Shown: positions 7,279-16,025 of the stretch, one piece after another
Layout of the letters: the number at the start of each line of letters is the position of its first letter
How positions within the stretch are numbered: position 1 is the stretch's first letter
Assembly: GCA_947504605.1 (NCBI GenBank)
Contig: CANNJE010000011.1
Coordinates: 1 to 43,688 of the forward strand
From: Chitinophagaceae bacterium
Lineage (GTDB): Bacteria > Bacteroidota > Bacteroidia > Chitinophagales > Chitinophagaceae
Direction of reading: 5' to 3'
DNA length: 43,688 nt
Program-made: the position numbers and the translations under genes
Notes under the pieces: model-generated
Seen by the model: the letters and a program-made list of their open reading frames with translations, nothing else
Databases searched by the model: none
What the model was told of the DNA's origin: nothing

Positions 7279-10200
7279 TTAACTACAACCCAAACTATTG
7301 CCACAATTCAAACACTTGTAGCAGGTGCCACTACGTACTGTAATATGTCCGCAAACATTACAAGCCGGAGCGTCGCTCTGCATATTTTTTGCAGCAGCAT
7401 TGGATGCACTCATACTCATGGTAGCAGATTTTGCAGCATAAGCAGCTTTATAAGGTTTTACGTCTGTAGGTGCAGGGTTGGCAGCGCTGCCCAATACCCT
7501 TACTTCACTTAGGTCTGGTTTTCTATCACCAATTGTAGGAGAATTAATATCCCATTCTTCTGTTCCGGTATTCAGCACTTCTGGTTTATCCAGCACATGA
7601 ACCAGGTCATTTCTGCCTAAATATTCATAAGCCAGCGAACGGAACATGAAATCAATGATAGAAGTAGTGGTTTTAATATTTGGATGCTCTACCATTCCGG
7701 CTGGTTCGAAGCGAGTGAATACAAATTTTTCTACATATTCTTCTAGTGGTACACCATATTGCAGTCCTATTGAAATAGCAATTGCAAAACAGTTGAGCAT
7801 ACTGCGCATGGTTGCTCCTTCTTTTGCCATGTCTATAAATATTTCACCTAATGTTCCATCATTGTATTCGCCGGTGCGCAGAAATAATGCTTGTCCATTT
7901 ATTTTCGCTTTTTGTGTAAACCCTCTGCGTTTTGCCGGTAATGCTCTGCGTTCTACAATCATTGCCAGTTGACGTTTCAAGGAAGTATCGGCACTGCTTT
8001 GTACACGCCTGTTCATTTCTTCTAGCAAATCTTCGATGGTCAATTTAGACATATCCACCATGCCCGATTGAATCTCGTTTATAGCTTCTGTAGCTTCCTC
8101 TTTTTCATCGTCAGTTTTTTTCTTTTTATCCGATTTGTTGCTAAGTGGCTGACTCATTTTACTACCATCACGGTAAAGTGCACAAGCTTTTAAACCTAGT
8201 TCCCAACTTAATCTATAAGCATCTGCAATTTCTTCAATTACTGCTTCATTTGGTAGATTGATGGTTTTGCTGATAGCGCCGCTAAGGAAAGGTTGTGCGG
8301 CAGCCATCATTCGGATATGGCCATGGGCATGAATGAAACGCTGGCCTGTATTTCCACATTTATTAGCACAATCAAAAACAGAGAGATGCTCATCTCTCAG
8401 ATAAGGCGCTCCTTCAACCGTCATGGTTCCGCATATATAAATATTCGCAGCATCAATTTGTTCATCTGTAAAACCCAATCCTTCCAGCATACTCCATTCA
8501 AAATCGTTGTATTGCTCTGGTTTAAAACCTAGTCTTTGCAAGCAAGCTTCCCCTAGAGAATAAATATTAAATACAAAACCTATTTCAAATGCACTAGCCA
8601 TCGCTGCATTCAGCTTTTCTATTTCGTTTGGTAAAAAACCTTTTTCGCTTAAAGAAATTTCATTGATGAAAGGAGCTCCTTTTAATGTTGCATGCCCCTT
8701 TGCATAGTTCACTATTTCTTCAACTTCTTTTTCACTGTATTTTAAGTTTCGCAAAGCCTGTGGTACGCTTTGGTTGATGATTTTGAAATATCCGCCACCA
8801 CTTAGTTTTTTAAATTTTACCAAAGCAAAATCAGGTTCCACACCAGTTGTATCGCAATCCATCACTAGGCCAATTGTTCCGGTAGGTGCAATTACAGTTG
8901 TTTGTGCGTTGCGATAACCATTTTTTTCTCCCTGCTGTACGGCACTGTCCCATGCTTTTGTAGCAGCTTTTAATAAATAATCTGGGCAGTATTTCGCATT
9001 AATTCCATGTGGTTTAATTTCCAGTCCTTCATATGCATCCATCGCATCGTAAGCTGCAGCACGGTGATTGTGCATTACACGAAGCATATGTTTTTTATTC
9101 AATTCATATTTGTCAAAAGTTCCAAGGAATCCGGCCATCTCTGCCGAAGTTGTGTAAGCTACCCCTGTCATGATAGCTGTAATAGCACCAGCAATACCTC
9201 TTGCCTCTTCGCTGTCATAAGCAATGCCGCTTACCATAAGCATTGAACCAAGGTTTGCATAACCTAATCCAAGTGTTCTGTAATCGTAAGATAGTTGAGC
9301 TACTTCTTTACTTGGGAACTGTGCCATCAATACAGAAATTTCCAGCACCACTGTCCATAGCCGACAAGTATGTTCGAAACCTGCAACATCAAAAATATTA
9401 TTGTCTTCGTTAAAGAAACGGCGAAGGTTTACGCTTGCAAGGTTACAGGCTGTATTATCTAGGAACATATATTCACTGCAAGGGTTACTTGCTCTAATTG
9501 GTCCACCTTCAGGGCAAGTATGCCATTCGTTGATAGTAGTATCATATTGTGTTCCGGGATCTGCACAACGCCATGCTGCGTAGTTTATCTGTTCCCACAA
9601 TTCTTTTGCTTTTACCGATTTCATGGTACGGCCATCACTTCTGGCTTTGAGTTCCCAATCACCATTATTATCCAAAGCTTTAAAGAAACTATTGGGCACT
9701 CTTACAGAGTTGTTGCTGTTTTGTCCGCTTACTGTACGATAAGCTTCACCCTCATAATCGCTAGGGTAACCAGCTGCGATTAATGCGGCTACTTTTTTCT
9801 CCTCTTCAACTTTCCAGTTTACAAATTCTACAATTTCAGGATGGTCCAAATCTAGACAAACCATTTTGGCTGCACGTCTTGTAGTTCCTCCACTTTTAAT
9901 AGCACCGGCTGCACGGTCCCCGATTTTTAAAAAACTCATAAGTCCGCTACTTGTACCACCACCACTTAGTTTTTCATTTTCGCCACGTATACTGCTATAG
10001 TTCGTTCCTACGCCACTGCCGTATTTGAAGATTCTTGCTTCCCTTACCCATAAGTCCATAATGCCACCATCATTTACCAGGTCATCATCCACACTTAAAA
10101 TAAAACAGGCGTGGGGTTGAGGGCGTTCATATGCGCTTGTAGATTTTTTTAGCAAACCATCAACCTGATCAACATAATAATGACCTTGTGGTTTTCCGGT

Positions 10201-10647
10201 TATACCATATACTTCGTGAAGGCCGGTATTGAACCATTGTGGACTATTGGGAACACATGCCTGATTTAGGATAGAGTATACCAATTCATCATAAAAAATC
10301 TGAGCATCTTTTTCTGTTTTGAAATAATTATAACGTTCGCCCCACACTCTCCAGCAATGAGCCATACGATGTGCTACTTCTTTACTGCTTTTTTCTCTGC
10401 CTGTAGTTCCATCAGCCTGAGGCACACCGGCTTTCCTGAAATATTTTTGCGCCAATATATCCGTAGCAATCTGGCTCCATTGTTTAGGCACCTCAACATT
10501 CTCCATTTGAAAAACAATTTCGCCAGAAGGATTTTTAATTACCGATACACGATAATCATAATCAAACATATCATATGGGCTAATCCCTTCTTTGGTAAAC
10601 TGGCGAGAGAAGCTGAGGGCTTTTGAAGATTGCTTTTTTGTTGGCAT
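7279..10647 (-). CDS. nrdJ: Adenosylcobalamin-dependent (class II) ribonucleotide reductase
   Basis: 1,122 residues. Reduces ribonucleotides to deoxyribonucleotides using a radical generated from coenzyme B12, so it needs neither oxygen nor a second subunit. Marks in order: an N-terminal domain; the loop GGGTSSGLMSFLKIGDRAAGAIKSGG-type region (no residue missing by eye); the active-site NPCSE with cysteine at residue 390; PTGTIGLVMDCDTTG near 585; a charged Lys/Glu linker near 830-850; a TSCPD-type domain around GTLGEIFIDMAKEGATM; and a C-terminal zinc-ribbon-like tail with CNVCG and CYKCLNCG. Length matches the long B12-dependent family. Monocistronic, with a terminator just downstream. No cobalamin riboswitch consensus is apparent upstream. 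Confidence 0.97.
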   Translation of the reverse strand: MPTKKQSSKALSFSRQFTKEGISPYDMFDYDYRVSVIKNPSGEIVFQMENVEVPKQWSQIATDILAQKYFRKAGVPQADGTTGREKSSKEVAHRMAHCWRVWGERYNYFKTEKDAQIFYDELVYSILNQACVPNSPQWFNTGLHEVYGITGKPQGHYYVDQVDGLLKKSTSAYERPQPHACFILSVDDDLVNDGGIMDLWVREARIFKYGSGVGTNYSSIRGENEKLSGGGTSSGLMSFLKIGDRAAGAIKSGGTTRRAAKMVCLDLDHPEIVEFVNWKVEEEKKVAALIAAGYPSDYEGEAYRTVSGQNSNNSVRVPNSFFKALDNNGDWELKARSDGRTMKSVKAKELWEQINYAAWRCADPGTQYDTTINEWHTCPEGGPIRASNPCSEYMFLDNTACNLASVNLRRFFNEDNNIFDVAGFEHTCRLWTVVLEISVLMAQFPSKEVAQLSYDYRTLGLGYANLGSMLMVSGIAYDSEEARGIAGAITAIMTGVAYTTSAEMAGFLGTFDKYELNKKHMLRVMHNHRAAAYDAMDAYEGLEIKPHGINAKYCPDYLLKAATKAWDSAVQQGEKNGYRNAQTTVIAPTGTIGLVMDCDTTGVEPDFALVKFKKLSGGGYFKIINQSVPQALRNLKYSEKEVEEIVNYAKGHATLKGAPFINEISLSEKGFLPNEIEKLNAAMASAFEIGFVFNIYSLGEACLQRLGFKPEQYNDFEWSMLEGLGFTDEQIDAANIYICGTMTVEGAPYLRDEHLSVFDCANKCGNTGQRFIHAHGHIRMMAAAQPFLSGAISKTINLPNEAVIEEIADAYRLSWELGLKACALYRDGSKMSQPLSNKSDKKKKTDDEKEEATEAINEIQSGMVDMSKLTIEDLLEEMNRRVQSSADTSLKRQLAMIVERRALPAKRRGFTQKAKINGQALFLRTGEYNDGTLGEIFIDMAKEGATMRSMLNCFAIAISIGLQYGVPLEEYVEKFVFTRFEPAGMVEHPNIKTTTSIIDFMFRSLAYEYLGRNDLVHVLDKPEVLNTGTEEWDINSPTIGDRKPDLSEVRVLGSAANPAPTDVKPYKAAYAAKSATMSMSASNAAAKNMQSDAPACNVCGHITVRSGTCYKCLNCGNSLGCS

Positions 10648-10979
10648 AATAATGTGTTATTTAAAGTTTGTTTGGCAAACAGGTTTCAGAAAAACCGTGG
10701 GACAACGAAAATATCTCTTGTAGGCCAACTTTTTGAAATGGAAATATCAACAAGATGTGGACAAAAAAGGGGGACAAATAAACAAGGCAGCAGCAGATTG
10801 ATTTTGAGCCGTTTTTGACATTATTTTAAAATAATAAATTTTTTAAAACTAAAAATAAGTCGTAAATGTGAGAGCGATTTCTAAAAAAGGACTTTTGTAA
10901 TTTTTGTTTTTTAGCGATAAAATTTACAAGTTTTAAATAATCTGAGCGCTTATCTTTAATAAAATTTTCTAATAAATTT
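10648..10979. other. Divergent intergenic region between nrdJ and dtd
   Basis: 332 bp without a credible gene. Near the nrdJ start lies the inverted repeat TGTTTGGCAAACA (10669-10681), which could form a weak 5'-UTR hairpin or an operator. The hexamer GGACAA occurs three times (10700-10705, 10759-10764, 10772-10777); the middle copy sits in TGTGGACAA, one base from a DnaA box on the minus strand. Further right is an AT palindrome TTATTTTAAAATAA (10821-10834). No exact TAnnTTTG box is found for either gene, so their promoters cannot be placed. Confidence 0.5.
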
Positions 10980-11432
10980 ATGAGAGTTGTAATACAAAGA
11001 GTCCTTTCTGCATCTGTAACCATTGATGGCAATATAAAATCTTCTATAAAAAAAGGATTGCTAGTTTTTGTAGGTATTGAAGATGAAGATAATAATGAAG
11101 ATATTGAATGGCTTAGCAATAAGATTGTTAACCTAAGAATTTTTGATGATGAATTTAGTGTGCCTAATATTGCGCTAAAAGAAATAAGCGGAGATGTATT
11201 ATTGGTCAGCCAGTTTACTTTACATGCGTCAACCAAAAAGGGAAACAGGCCCAGTTATATTAAAGCCAGCAAACCTGCTGTGGCAGTGCCATTGTACGAA
11301 ATGCTCATAAAAAAAATTGAATCTGATTTAGGTAAAAATATATTTACAGGAACCTTTGGGGCAGATATGAAATTGTCACTTGTTAATGATGGGCCGGTTA
11401 CTATTTGGATTGATTCTAAAAGCCGGGAATAA
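10980..11432 (+). CDS. dtd: D-aminoacyl-tRNA deacylase
   Basis: 150 residues, the standard size. Hydrolyses D-aminoacyl-tRNAs (and glycyl-tRNA-Ala), recycling tRNA in the cytoplasm. It begins MRVVIQRVLSASV, typical of the family, and carries both catalytic signatures: SQFTLHA near 79 and NDGPVTI near 138. It is the first gene of a two-gene operon with a MazG-like pyrophosphohydrolase 16 bp downstream, closed by a terminator at 11793-11822. Start choice is clear because the family N-terminus aligns at this ATG. Confidence 0.97.
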   Translation: MRVVIQRVLSASVTIDGNIKSSIKKGLLVFVGIEDEDNNEDIEWLSNKIVNLRIFDDEFSVPNIALKEISGDVLLVSQFTLHASTKKGNRPSYIKASKPAVAVPLYEMLIKKIESDLGKNIFTGTFGADMKLSLVNDGPVTIWIDSKSRE

Positions 11433-11448
11433 TTTTAATAAAAAAAAT

Positions 11449-11784
11449 ATGTCAGAAATTACAATTAAACAAGCACAGCAACAGGTAGATACCTGGGTGA
11501 AAACAATTGGCGTTCGATACTTTAGTGAGCTTACTAATCTTGGTATTCTTATGGAGGAGGTAGGTGAACTTTCGAGGCTTATGGTACGTAAATATGGAGA
11601 GCAATCTTTCAAAGAATCTGACAAAGGAAAAGAGTTGTCTGATGAGATGGCAGATGTTTTATGGGTACTTATATGCCTGGCCAATCAGACAGGTATAGAC
11701 TTGTCGGAAGCTTTGCAAAAAAATTTCGATAAAAAAACTCTAAGGGATGCAGACCGGCATCTGAAGAATGAAAAGTTGAAATAA
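11449..11784 (+). CDS. MazG-like nucleotide pyrophosphohydrolase
   Basis: 111 residues from the ATG at 11449; an in-frame ATG at 11380 would lie inside dtd and add a non-family extension. All-alpha NTP pyrophosphatase fold of the short MazG-like type: the EExxE metal-binding motif (LMEEVGELSRL) and the DExAD motif (ELSDEMADVLW) are both intact. Such proteins hydrolyse (d)NTPs to monophosphates and PPi, often to remove damaged nucleotides; the exact substrate cannot be read from sequence. Operon partner of dtd, pairing two quality-control enzymes. No clear Shine-Dalgarno is present, as usual in Bacteroidota. Confidence 0.9.
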   Translation: MSEITIKQAQQQVDTWVKTIGVRYFSELTNLGILMEEVGELSRLMVRKYGEQSFKESDKGKELSDEMADVLWVLICLANQTGIDLSEALQKNFDKKTLRDADRHLKNEKLK

Positions 11785-11792
11785 AATATTTG

Positions 11793-11822
11793 AAAGGCTT
11801 TCTTTTTAGGAAGCCTTTTTTA
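11793..11822 (+). terminator. Terminator of dtd-mazG
   Basis: 10-bp stem AAAGGCTTTC (11793-11802) / GGAAGCCTTT (11809-11818) with one G-T pair and a 6-nt loop, followed by a T run, directly after the stop codon at 11784. Confidence 0.88.
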
Positions 11823-11853
11823 TTTCTTAACACAGTCTGAAATTGGGAATACA

Positions 11854-11861
11854 TAAATTTG
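11854..11861 (+). promoter_or_regulatory. -7 box of the PhoD-like gene
   Basis: TAAATTTG matches TAnnTTTG exactly and ends 12 nt before the ATG at 11874. The TTG inside it is in frame with the gene but is part of the promoter, not a start codon. Confidence 0.65.
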
Positions 11862-11873
11862 CAAAAAAATGCT

Positions 11874-13241
11874 ATGCGTAATTTAATATTTGGTTTTGCA
11901 GCAATCTTTCTCCTGCCTTTTTATTCAAATGCTCAAATACAAAAATCACTCATCAGTGGGCCATGGGCAGGTAATATCGAATTGCGTAATGCTAGTATAT
12001 GGGCCGAAGTATCACCTACAGTAAAATCAGTTGCTGTGAAATTTTCGGAAGTTGGTAAAAAAGATTTAGTTAAAACTATTTCATACAAAGGGGCTTTGGG
12101 CAATGATTTTAATCCAGTAAAAGTTGATTTGAACGGGCTGGAACCCAATACAACCTACCAGTACTCATTAATAATAGATGGTAAGCCGGCAAATACATCA
12201 TATCCTACAAAATTTGCCACCAAAGATTTATGGCAATACCGTAAACCCGCTCCAGATTTTAGTTTTCTGGCAGGAAGTTGTGCCTACTTTAATGAGCCAA
12301 TTTACGATCGGCCCGGAAAACCATACGGTGGCGACTCTTCTATCTTTGAAACAATGGCCAAAACAGGAGCTGACTTTCATATTTGGATGGGTGATAACTG
12401 GTACACACGTGAAGTTGATTATAGCTCAGTTTGGGGATTAAATTACAGAGCATCAAGAGACAGAGGGCATAAGGTACTGCAAGAATTTATGGCTTCTATG
12501 CCTCAATATGCTATTTGGGATGATCATGATTATGGCCCTAACGATGAAGGCAAGAGTTTTATATTTAAGGAAGAAAGCAGGAATATATTTAAAAATTACA
12601 CGCTTAATCCAACGTATGGCGAAGAAGGGAAAGGCATTTATACGAAGGTATCTTTTAGTGATGTAGATTTCTTTCTAACAGACAACCGGTATTTTAGAAG
12701 TGAAACAGATATTGCAGATAGTATTGATGGTAAACCCAACGATGCTAAAACTTATTTTAGTGCCAAACAAATGGAGTGGCTCAAAAATGCCTTGCTGAAC
12801 AGCAGTGCCACATTTAAAATTATCGTAACGGGAAGTCAGGTGCTGAATCCTTTGAATAAATATGAATGTATGAGTCACTATAGTTACGAATACCATGAGT
12901 TGCTTGGTTTTTTAAGTGAACATAAATTGGCCGGTGTTTTGTTTTTTACCGGCGACAGGCATCATAGCGAAGTGATAAAAATGGAAAGAGCCGGAATGCA
13001 CCCATTATATGATGTAACCATTTCGCCCTATACAGCAGGGATCAGCAAGCCAACAGGCGAGGAAGCAAAAAATCCATTCAGAATGCCCAATACGCTGGTT
13101 GAAGATCAGAATTTTGGAAAAATCAGTGTGTCAGGGAAAAGAAATGAACGTAAGTTAACCGTTTCATTTGTTGGAATAAAAGGAGCGATTTTGGGAGAAT
13201 GGTCCGTATCGGAAAATGAGTTAAAGACAATTTCCAAATAA
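11874..13241 (+). CDS. PhoD-like secreted metallophosphatase
   Basis: 455 residues from ATG 11874. A signal peptide (MRNLIFGFAAIFLLPFYSNAQ) sends it to the periplasm or surface. An N-terminal Fn3-like PhoD domain (about 25-110, with GLEPNTTYQYSLIIDG) precedes a calcineurin-like catalytic domain. Metal-binding motifs: GSCAYF, HIWMGDNWY, WDDHDYGPND, and GDRHHSEV near 350. Family members are phosphodiesterases or alkaline phosphatases that release phosphate from organic esters; the substrate here is unknown. The alternative TTG at 11859 is rejected because it falls inside the TAnnTTTG promoter box. It has its own promoter and no conserved partner; the YcxB-like gene downstream has a separate promoter. 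Confidence 0.88.
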   Translation: MRNLIFGFAAIFLLPFYSNAQIQKSLISGPWAGNIELRNASIWAEVSPTVKSVAVKFSEVGKKDLVKTISYKGALGNDFNPVKVDLNGLEPNTTYQYSLIIDGKPANTSYPTKFATKDLWQYRKPAPDFSFLAGSCAYFNEPIYDRPGKPYGGDSSIFETMAKTGADFHIWMGDNWYTREVDYSSVWGLNYRASRDRGHKVLQEFMASMPQYAIWDDHDYGPNDEGKSFIFKEESRNIFKNYTLNPTYGEEGKGIYTKVSFSDVDFFLTDNRYFRSETDIADSIDGKPNDAKTYFSAKQMEWLKNALLNSSATFKIIVTGSQVLNPLNKYECMSHYSYEYHELLGFLSEHKLAGVLFFTGDRHHSEVIKMERAGMHPLYDVTISPYTAGISKPTGEEAKNPFRMPNTLVEDQNFGKISVSGKRNERKLTVSFVGIKGAILGEWSVSENELKTISK

Positions 13242-13261
13242 ACAAAATCAATTGTTCCGGT

Positions 13262-13269
13262 TATATTTG
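13262..13269 (+). promoter_or_regulatory. -7 box immediately before the YcxB-like gene
   Basis: TATATTTG exactly matches TAnnTTTG and is separated from the ATG at 13274 by only CGGC, implying a leaderless transcript. No good -33 element was seen. Confidence 0.55.
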
Positions 13270-13273
13270 CGGC

Positions 13274-13750
13274 ATGGTATCAACATATTTTACATACAAT
13301 AAAGCCAAAGTTATTCAGGCTTTGCGTTATCATTTTATAAGCCGAAATGAGATTAAAGTGCTAATGATATTTGTGAATGTATTTGCAATATTTGCGGCTG
13401 TACTTTTTTATTTAAAAAAAATAAGCCCCTATGCATTTTTAATAAGTTCTCTGTTATGGTTCATCCTAATGATCCTGTTCTGGTACCTGCTTCCTCAGAT
13501 TATTTATCGCAAAGCCGCTACCTTTAAAGATAGTTTCAGGGCAATCTTATCTGCCGATGATTTTACTATTGAAAACAGCAGGGGAAGCCGTGGTTGGGAG
13601 TGGACTTCCTTTAGCAGCTGGATGGAAAGCCCTCACTTTTTTCATCTTTATTTCAACAGCCGTTCTTTTTTTATCATACCTAAAGATGCATTTGTAGAAG
13701 ACGACGTACACGAAGCAAGAAAAATATTTATAGCCAAAATTAAAAAATAA
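13274..13750 (+). CDS. YcxB-like membrane protein
   Basis: 158 residues. Two adjacent transmembrane segments (about 29-47 and 52-72) are followed by a soluble C-terminal domain resembling the YcxB-like C-terminal family: a stretch around ILSADDFTIENSRGSRGWEWTSF-type residues (about 97-115), then FFIIPKDAF. The molecular role of the family is unknown. The stop codon abuts the stop of the convergent acetyltransferase with no base between them. Start fixed by the promoter box just upstream. Confidence 0.7.
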   Translation: MVSTYFTYNKAKVIQALRYHFISRNEIKVLMIFVNVFAIFAAVLFYLKKISPYAFLISSLLWFILMILFWYLLPQIIYRKAATFKDSFRAILSADDFTIENSRGSRGWEWTSFSSWMESPHFFHLYFNSRSFFIIPKDAFVEDDVHEARKIFIAKIKK

Positions 13751-14179
13751 TTAAAGGGCTTTTTCCATGATGCGATGAGGGATTTTTACCTCAATAAAAG
13801 GTTCTCCTTTAATTTTATACCCGAATTTTTCATAGAAACCCACGGCTGTATCTCTGGAATGCATGATTATTTTTTTAAAGCCTTTGTCTCTGGAAACATT
13901 TTCGGCAAAAGCCAATATAGAGCCACCAATTCCTTTTCTCTGTAGTTTATCTTTTACAGCCATTTGCCGCAATTGGAGTATGTCATTGTCCACTTTAGAA
14001 AGCATACAACAGCCTAGTATTTCCTCATCTTCAAAGGCAGCTATATGAATATTTTCTGCTTCCATTTCCAGTTCTTCCTCAGTAAAACCAAGTCCCAGAG
14101 GTTCCCGCATTACACTATACCTTAGTTGAATTACCTGTTTGTATTCCTTTGATCCGTGGTCTATTTGCTTTAATCCCAT
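13751..14179 (-). CDS. GNAT family N-acetyltransferase
   Basis: 142 residues, single GNAT domain. The acetyl-CoA binding motif A is visible as QLRQMAVKDKLQRKGIGGSI (Q/RxxGxG/A loop at QRKGIG), followed by the motif B region HSRDTAVGFYEKFGYK. The substrate cannot be deduced; small stand-alone GNATs of this ElaA/YjcF-like size acetylate amines or protein termini. Monocistronic, convergent with the YcxB-like gene (stop codons adjacent) and divergent from acpP. Confidence 0.88.
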   Translation of the reverse strand: MGLKQIDHGSKEYKQVIQLRYSVMREPLGLGFTEEELEMEAENIHIAAFEDEEILGCCMLSKVDNDILQLRQMAVKDKLQRKGIGGSILAFAENVSRDKGFKKIIMHSRDTAVGFYEKFGYKIKGEPFIEVKIPHRIMEKAL

Positions 14180-14375
14180 TGTAGTTGGTTGTTTTAGTAA
14201 AAGACTGTTTCAATAGTGGTCATACAATATACACAAATTTTTTTGTGAGATTATTGGGTAATTACTTTTTAATAACAGTTTTAAATACGTATAAATACAC
14301 ATATATAATTATTAAAAAATGAAGACTGCTGTGAACCAATAATAAAAATGAATATCAAGCCTTATTGAGTATTTC

Positions 14376-14405
14376 TTTGTAATTACATCAAAAAGTATAT
14401 TTTTG
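14376..14405 (+). promoter_or_regulatory. acpP-fabF promoter
   Basis: TTTG (14376-14379), 18 nt, then TATTTTTG (14398-14405): the best-spaced Bacteroidota-type promoter in the window. The leader to the acpP ATG at 14434 is about 22 nt. A CACAAA/TTTGTG inverted repeat lies further upstream at 14232-14247. Confidence 0.8.
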
Positions 14406-14433
14406 CAGCTGTATAAACTAAAATTTTACTATC

Positions 14434-14670
14434 ATGTCAGACGTTGCAACAAGAGTTAAGAAGATCATTGTTGACAAATTAGGTGTTGATGAAGCCGAAG
14501 TAACCACTGAAGCATCATTCACTAATGATTTAGGTGCCGATAGCTTGGACACCGTTGAGTTAATTATGGAATTTGAAAAAGAATTTAATATTTCTATTCC
14601 TGATGAACAAGCTGAAACCATCACCACTGTTGGTCAAGCTGTATCTTACTTAGAAGAAAACGCTAAGTAA
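14434..14670 (+). CDS. acpP: Acyl carrier protein
   Basis: 78 residues, acidic four-helix protein that carries growing fatty acyl chains on a 4'-phosphopantetheine arm. The attachment serine is Ser37 in the invariant [10 protein letters not shown] motif. Helix II recognition residues that contact FabF are normal. It is first in the classic acpP-fabF-rnc order, 34 bp ahead of fabF, so the two are surely co-transcribed. Translation start is the only sensible one and length equals the family norm. Confidence 0.98.
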   Translation: MSDVATRVKKIIVDKLGVDEAEVTTEASFTNDLGADSLDTVELIMEFEKEFNISIPDEQAETITTVGQAVSYLEENAK

Positions 14671-14704
14671 TCAATCATCTATTTAATTATCACAGGCAAA
14701 TTGT

Positions 14705-15958
14705 ATGGCTTTAAAAAGAGTAGTTGTTACGGGATTGGGCGCCCTCACTCCGTTGGGTAAAACTGTCGATGAATATTGGCAAGCTTTAGAAAATGGGGTT
14801 AGCGGATGCGAACCTATCCGTCAGTTTGACGTTACAAAGTTTAAAACTCAATTTGCCTGTGAAGTTAAAAACTTCGATGCCACTACCTATCTTGATAGGA
14901 AAGAAGCTCGAAAAATGGATCGTTACTGCCAGTTTGCATTGATTGCAAGTGATGAAGCGGTAAAAGATGCTGGTATCAGCAAAGAGAATGTAAACCCAGA
15001 CAGGGTAGGTGTAATCTTTGCAAGTGGTATAGGAGGTCTTATTACCTTTCAGGAAGAAGTAATGAATTTCGCAGCAGGAGATGGAACTCCCCGTTTCAAT
15101 CCTTTCTTTATTCCCAAAATGATTTTGGATATTGCCGCAGGCCAAATATCTATGCGCCATGGTTTCCGTGGCCCTAATTATGCTGTAGTGAGCGCTTGTG
15201 CCAGTAGTACCAATGCCATCATTGATGCTTTTGACAACATCAGGCTTAACAAAGCAGATATTATCATTACCGGTGGAAGTGAAGCCGTAATAAGTGCCGC
15301 AGGTGTAGGAGGTTTTAATGCCATGAAAGCATTAAGCGAAAGAAACAGTGATCCTTCAACAGCCAGCCGTCCTTTCGATAAGGATAGAGATGGTTTTGTT
15401 ATGGGAGAAGGTTCAGGCGTTTTGGTGCTTGAAAGTTTAGAACATGCCCTTGCAAGAGGTGCAAAAATCTATTGCGAAATTGCCGGAGGTGGCGCCACTG
15501 CCGATGCACATCATATAACTGCACCACATCCCGAAGGATTGGGCGCAAAAAATGTAATGACTGTTGCTCTCGCAGATGCAGGGCTGAAACCGGAAGATAT
15601 TGATTATATCAATGTTCATGGTACTTCAACTCCTCTGGGAGATATTGCAGAAACTAAAGCTATTTTAAGTGTTTTCGGAGAACATGCATACGATCTAAAC
15701 ATCAGTTCTACCAAAAGTATGACTGGGCACTGTCTTGGTGCAGCAGGTGCGCTAGAAGTATTGGCATGTATTCTTGCAGTTACAAAAAATATTATTCCTC
15801 CAACAATCAATCATTTTACTGATGATCCAGACCTAGATCCCAAATTAAATTTTACTTTTAATAAAGCACAACACAGAACAGTAGATGCTGCATTAAGTAA
15901 TACTTTTGGTTTCGGTGGGCATAATGCTTCTGTTATTATAAAAAAATACACAGCGTAA
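14705..15958 (+). CDS. fabF: Beta-ketoacyl-ACP synthase II
   Basis: 417 residues. Condenses malonyl-ACP with acyl-ACP during fatty-acid elongation in the cytoplasm. The Cys-His-His catalytic triad is intact: Cys165 (VVSACASSTNAI), His305 (INVHGTSTPLGD) and His342 (KSMTGHCLGAAGA), positions equivalent to 163/303/340 in E. coli. The glycine-rich C-terminal loop NTFGFGGHNAS is also present. It follows acpP by 34 bp. After it comes a 155-bp gap holding copy B of an intergenic repeat, then rnc. Confidence 0.98.
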   Translation: MALKRVVVTGLGALTPLGKTVDEYWQALENGVSGCEPIRQFDVTKFKTQFACEVKNFDATTYLDRKEARKMDRYCQFALIASDEAVKDAGISKENVNPDRVGVIFASGIGGLITFQEEVMNFAAGDGTPRFNPFFIPKMILDIAAGQISMRHGFRGPNYAVVSACASSTNAIIDAFDNIRLNKADIIITGGSEAVISAAGVGGFNAMKALSERNSDPSTASRPFDKDRDGFVMGEGSGVLVLESLEHALARGAKIYCEIAGGGATADAHHITAPHPEGLGAKNVMTVALADAGLKPEDIDYINVHGTSTPLGDIAETKAILSVFGEHAYDLNISSTKSMTGHCLGAAGALEVLACILAVTKNIIPPTINHFTDDPDLDPKLNFTFNKAQHRTVDAALSNTFGFGGHNASVIIKKYTA

Positions 15959-15987
15959 TTTTTATTTAACGTGCATTTGTTTTTCAT

Positions 15988-16025
15988 AGCAACATCGTTG
16001 TGTCACTCACTTCAGCAGTATTGCT
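15988..16025. repeat. Intergenic repeat element, copy B
   Basis: Carries GTTGTGTCACTCACTT (15997-16012) shared with 7133-7148. Here the element is bounded by the short inverted ends AGCAA (15988-15992) and TTGCT (16021-16025), and contains a CAAC/GTTG mini-hairpin. It lies in the fabF-rnc gap. Function unknown. Confidence 0.5.

Noticed and set aside
10821-10834. AT palindrome TTATTTTAAAATAA
   Set aside because: Likely chance symmetry in very AT-rich DNA with no context to support an operator.
10648-10979. Cobalamin riboswitch upstream of the B12-dependent nrdJ
   Set aside because: Looked for and not found: no recognisable B12-box consensus on the minus strand.
11859-11873. TTG start giving a longer PhoD-like protein
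   Set aside because: The TTG is the end of the TAAATTTG promoter box; the ATG at 11874 begins a proper signal peptide.
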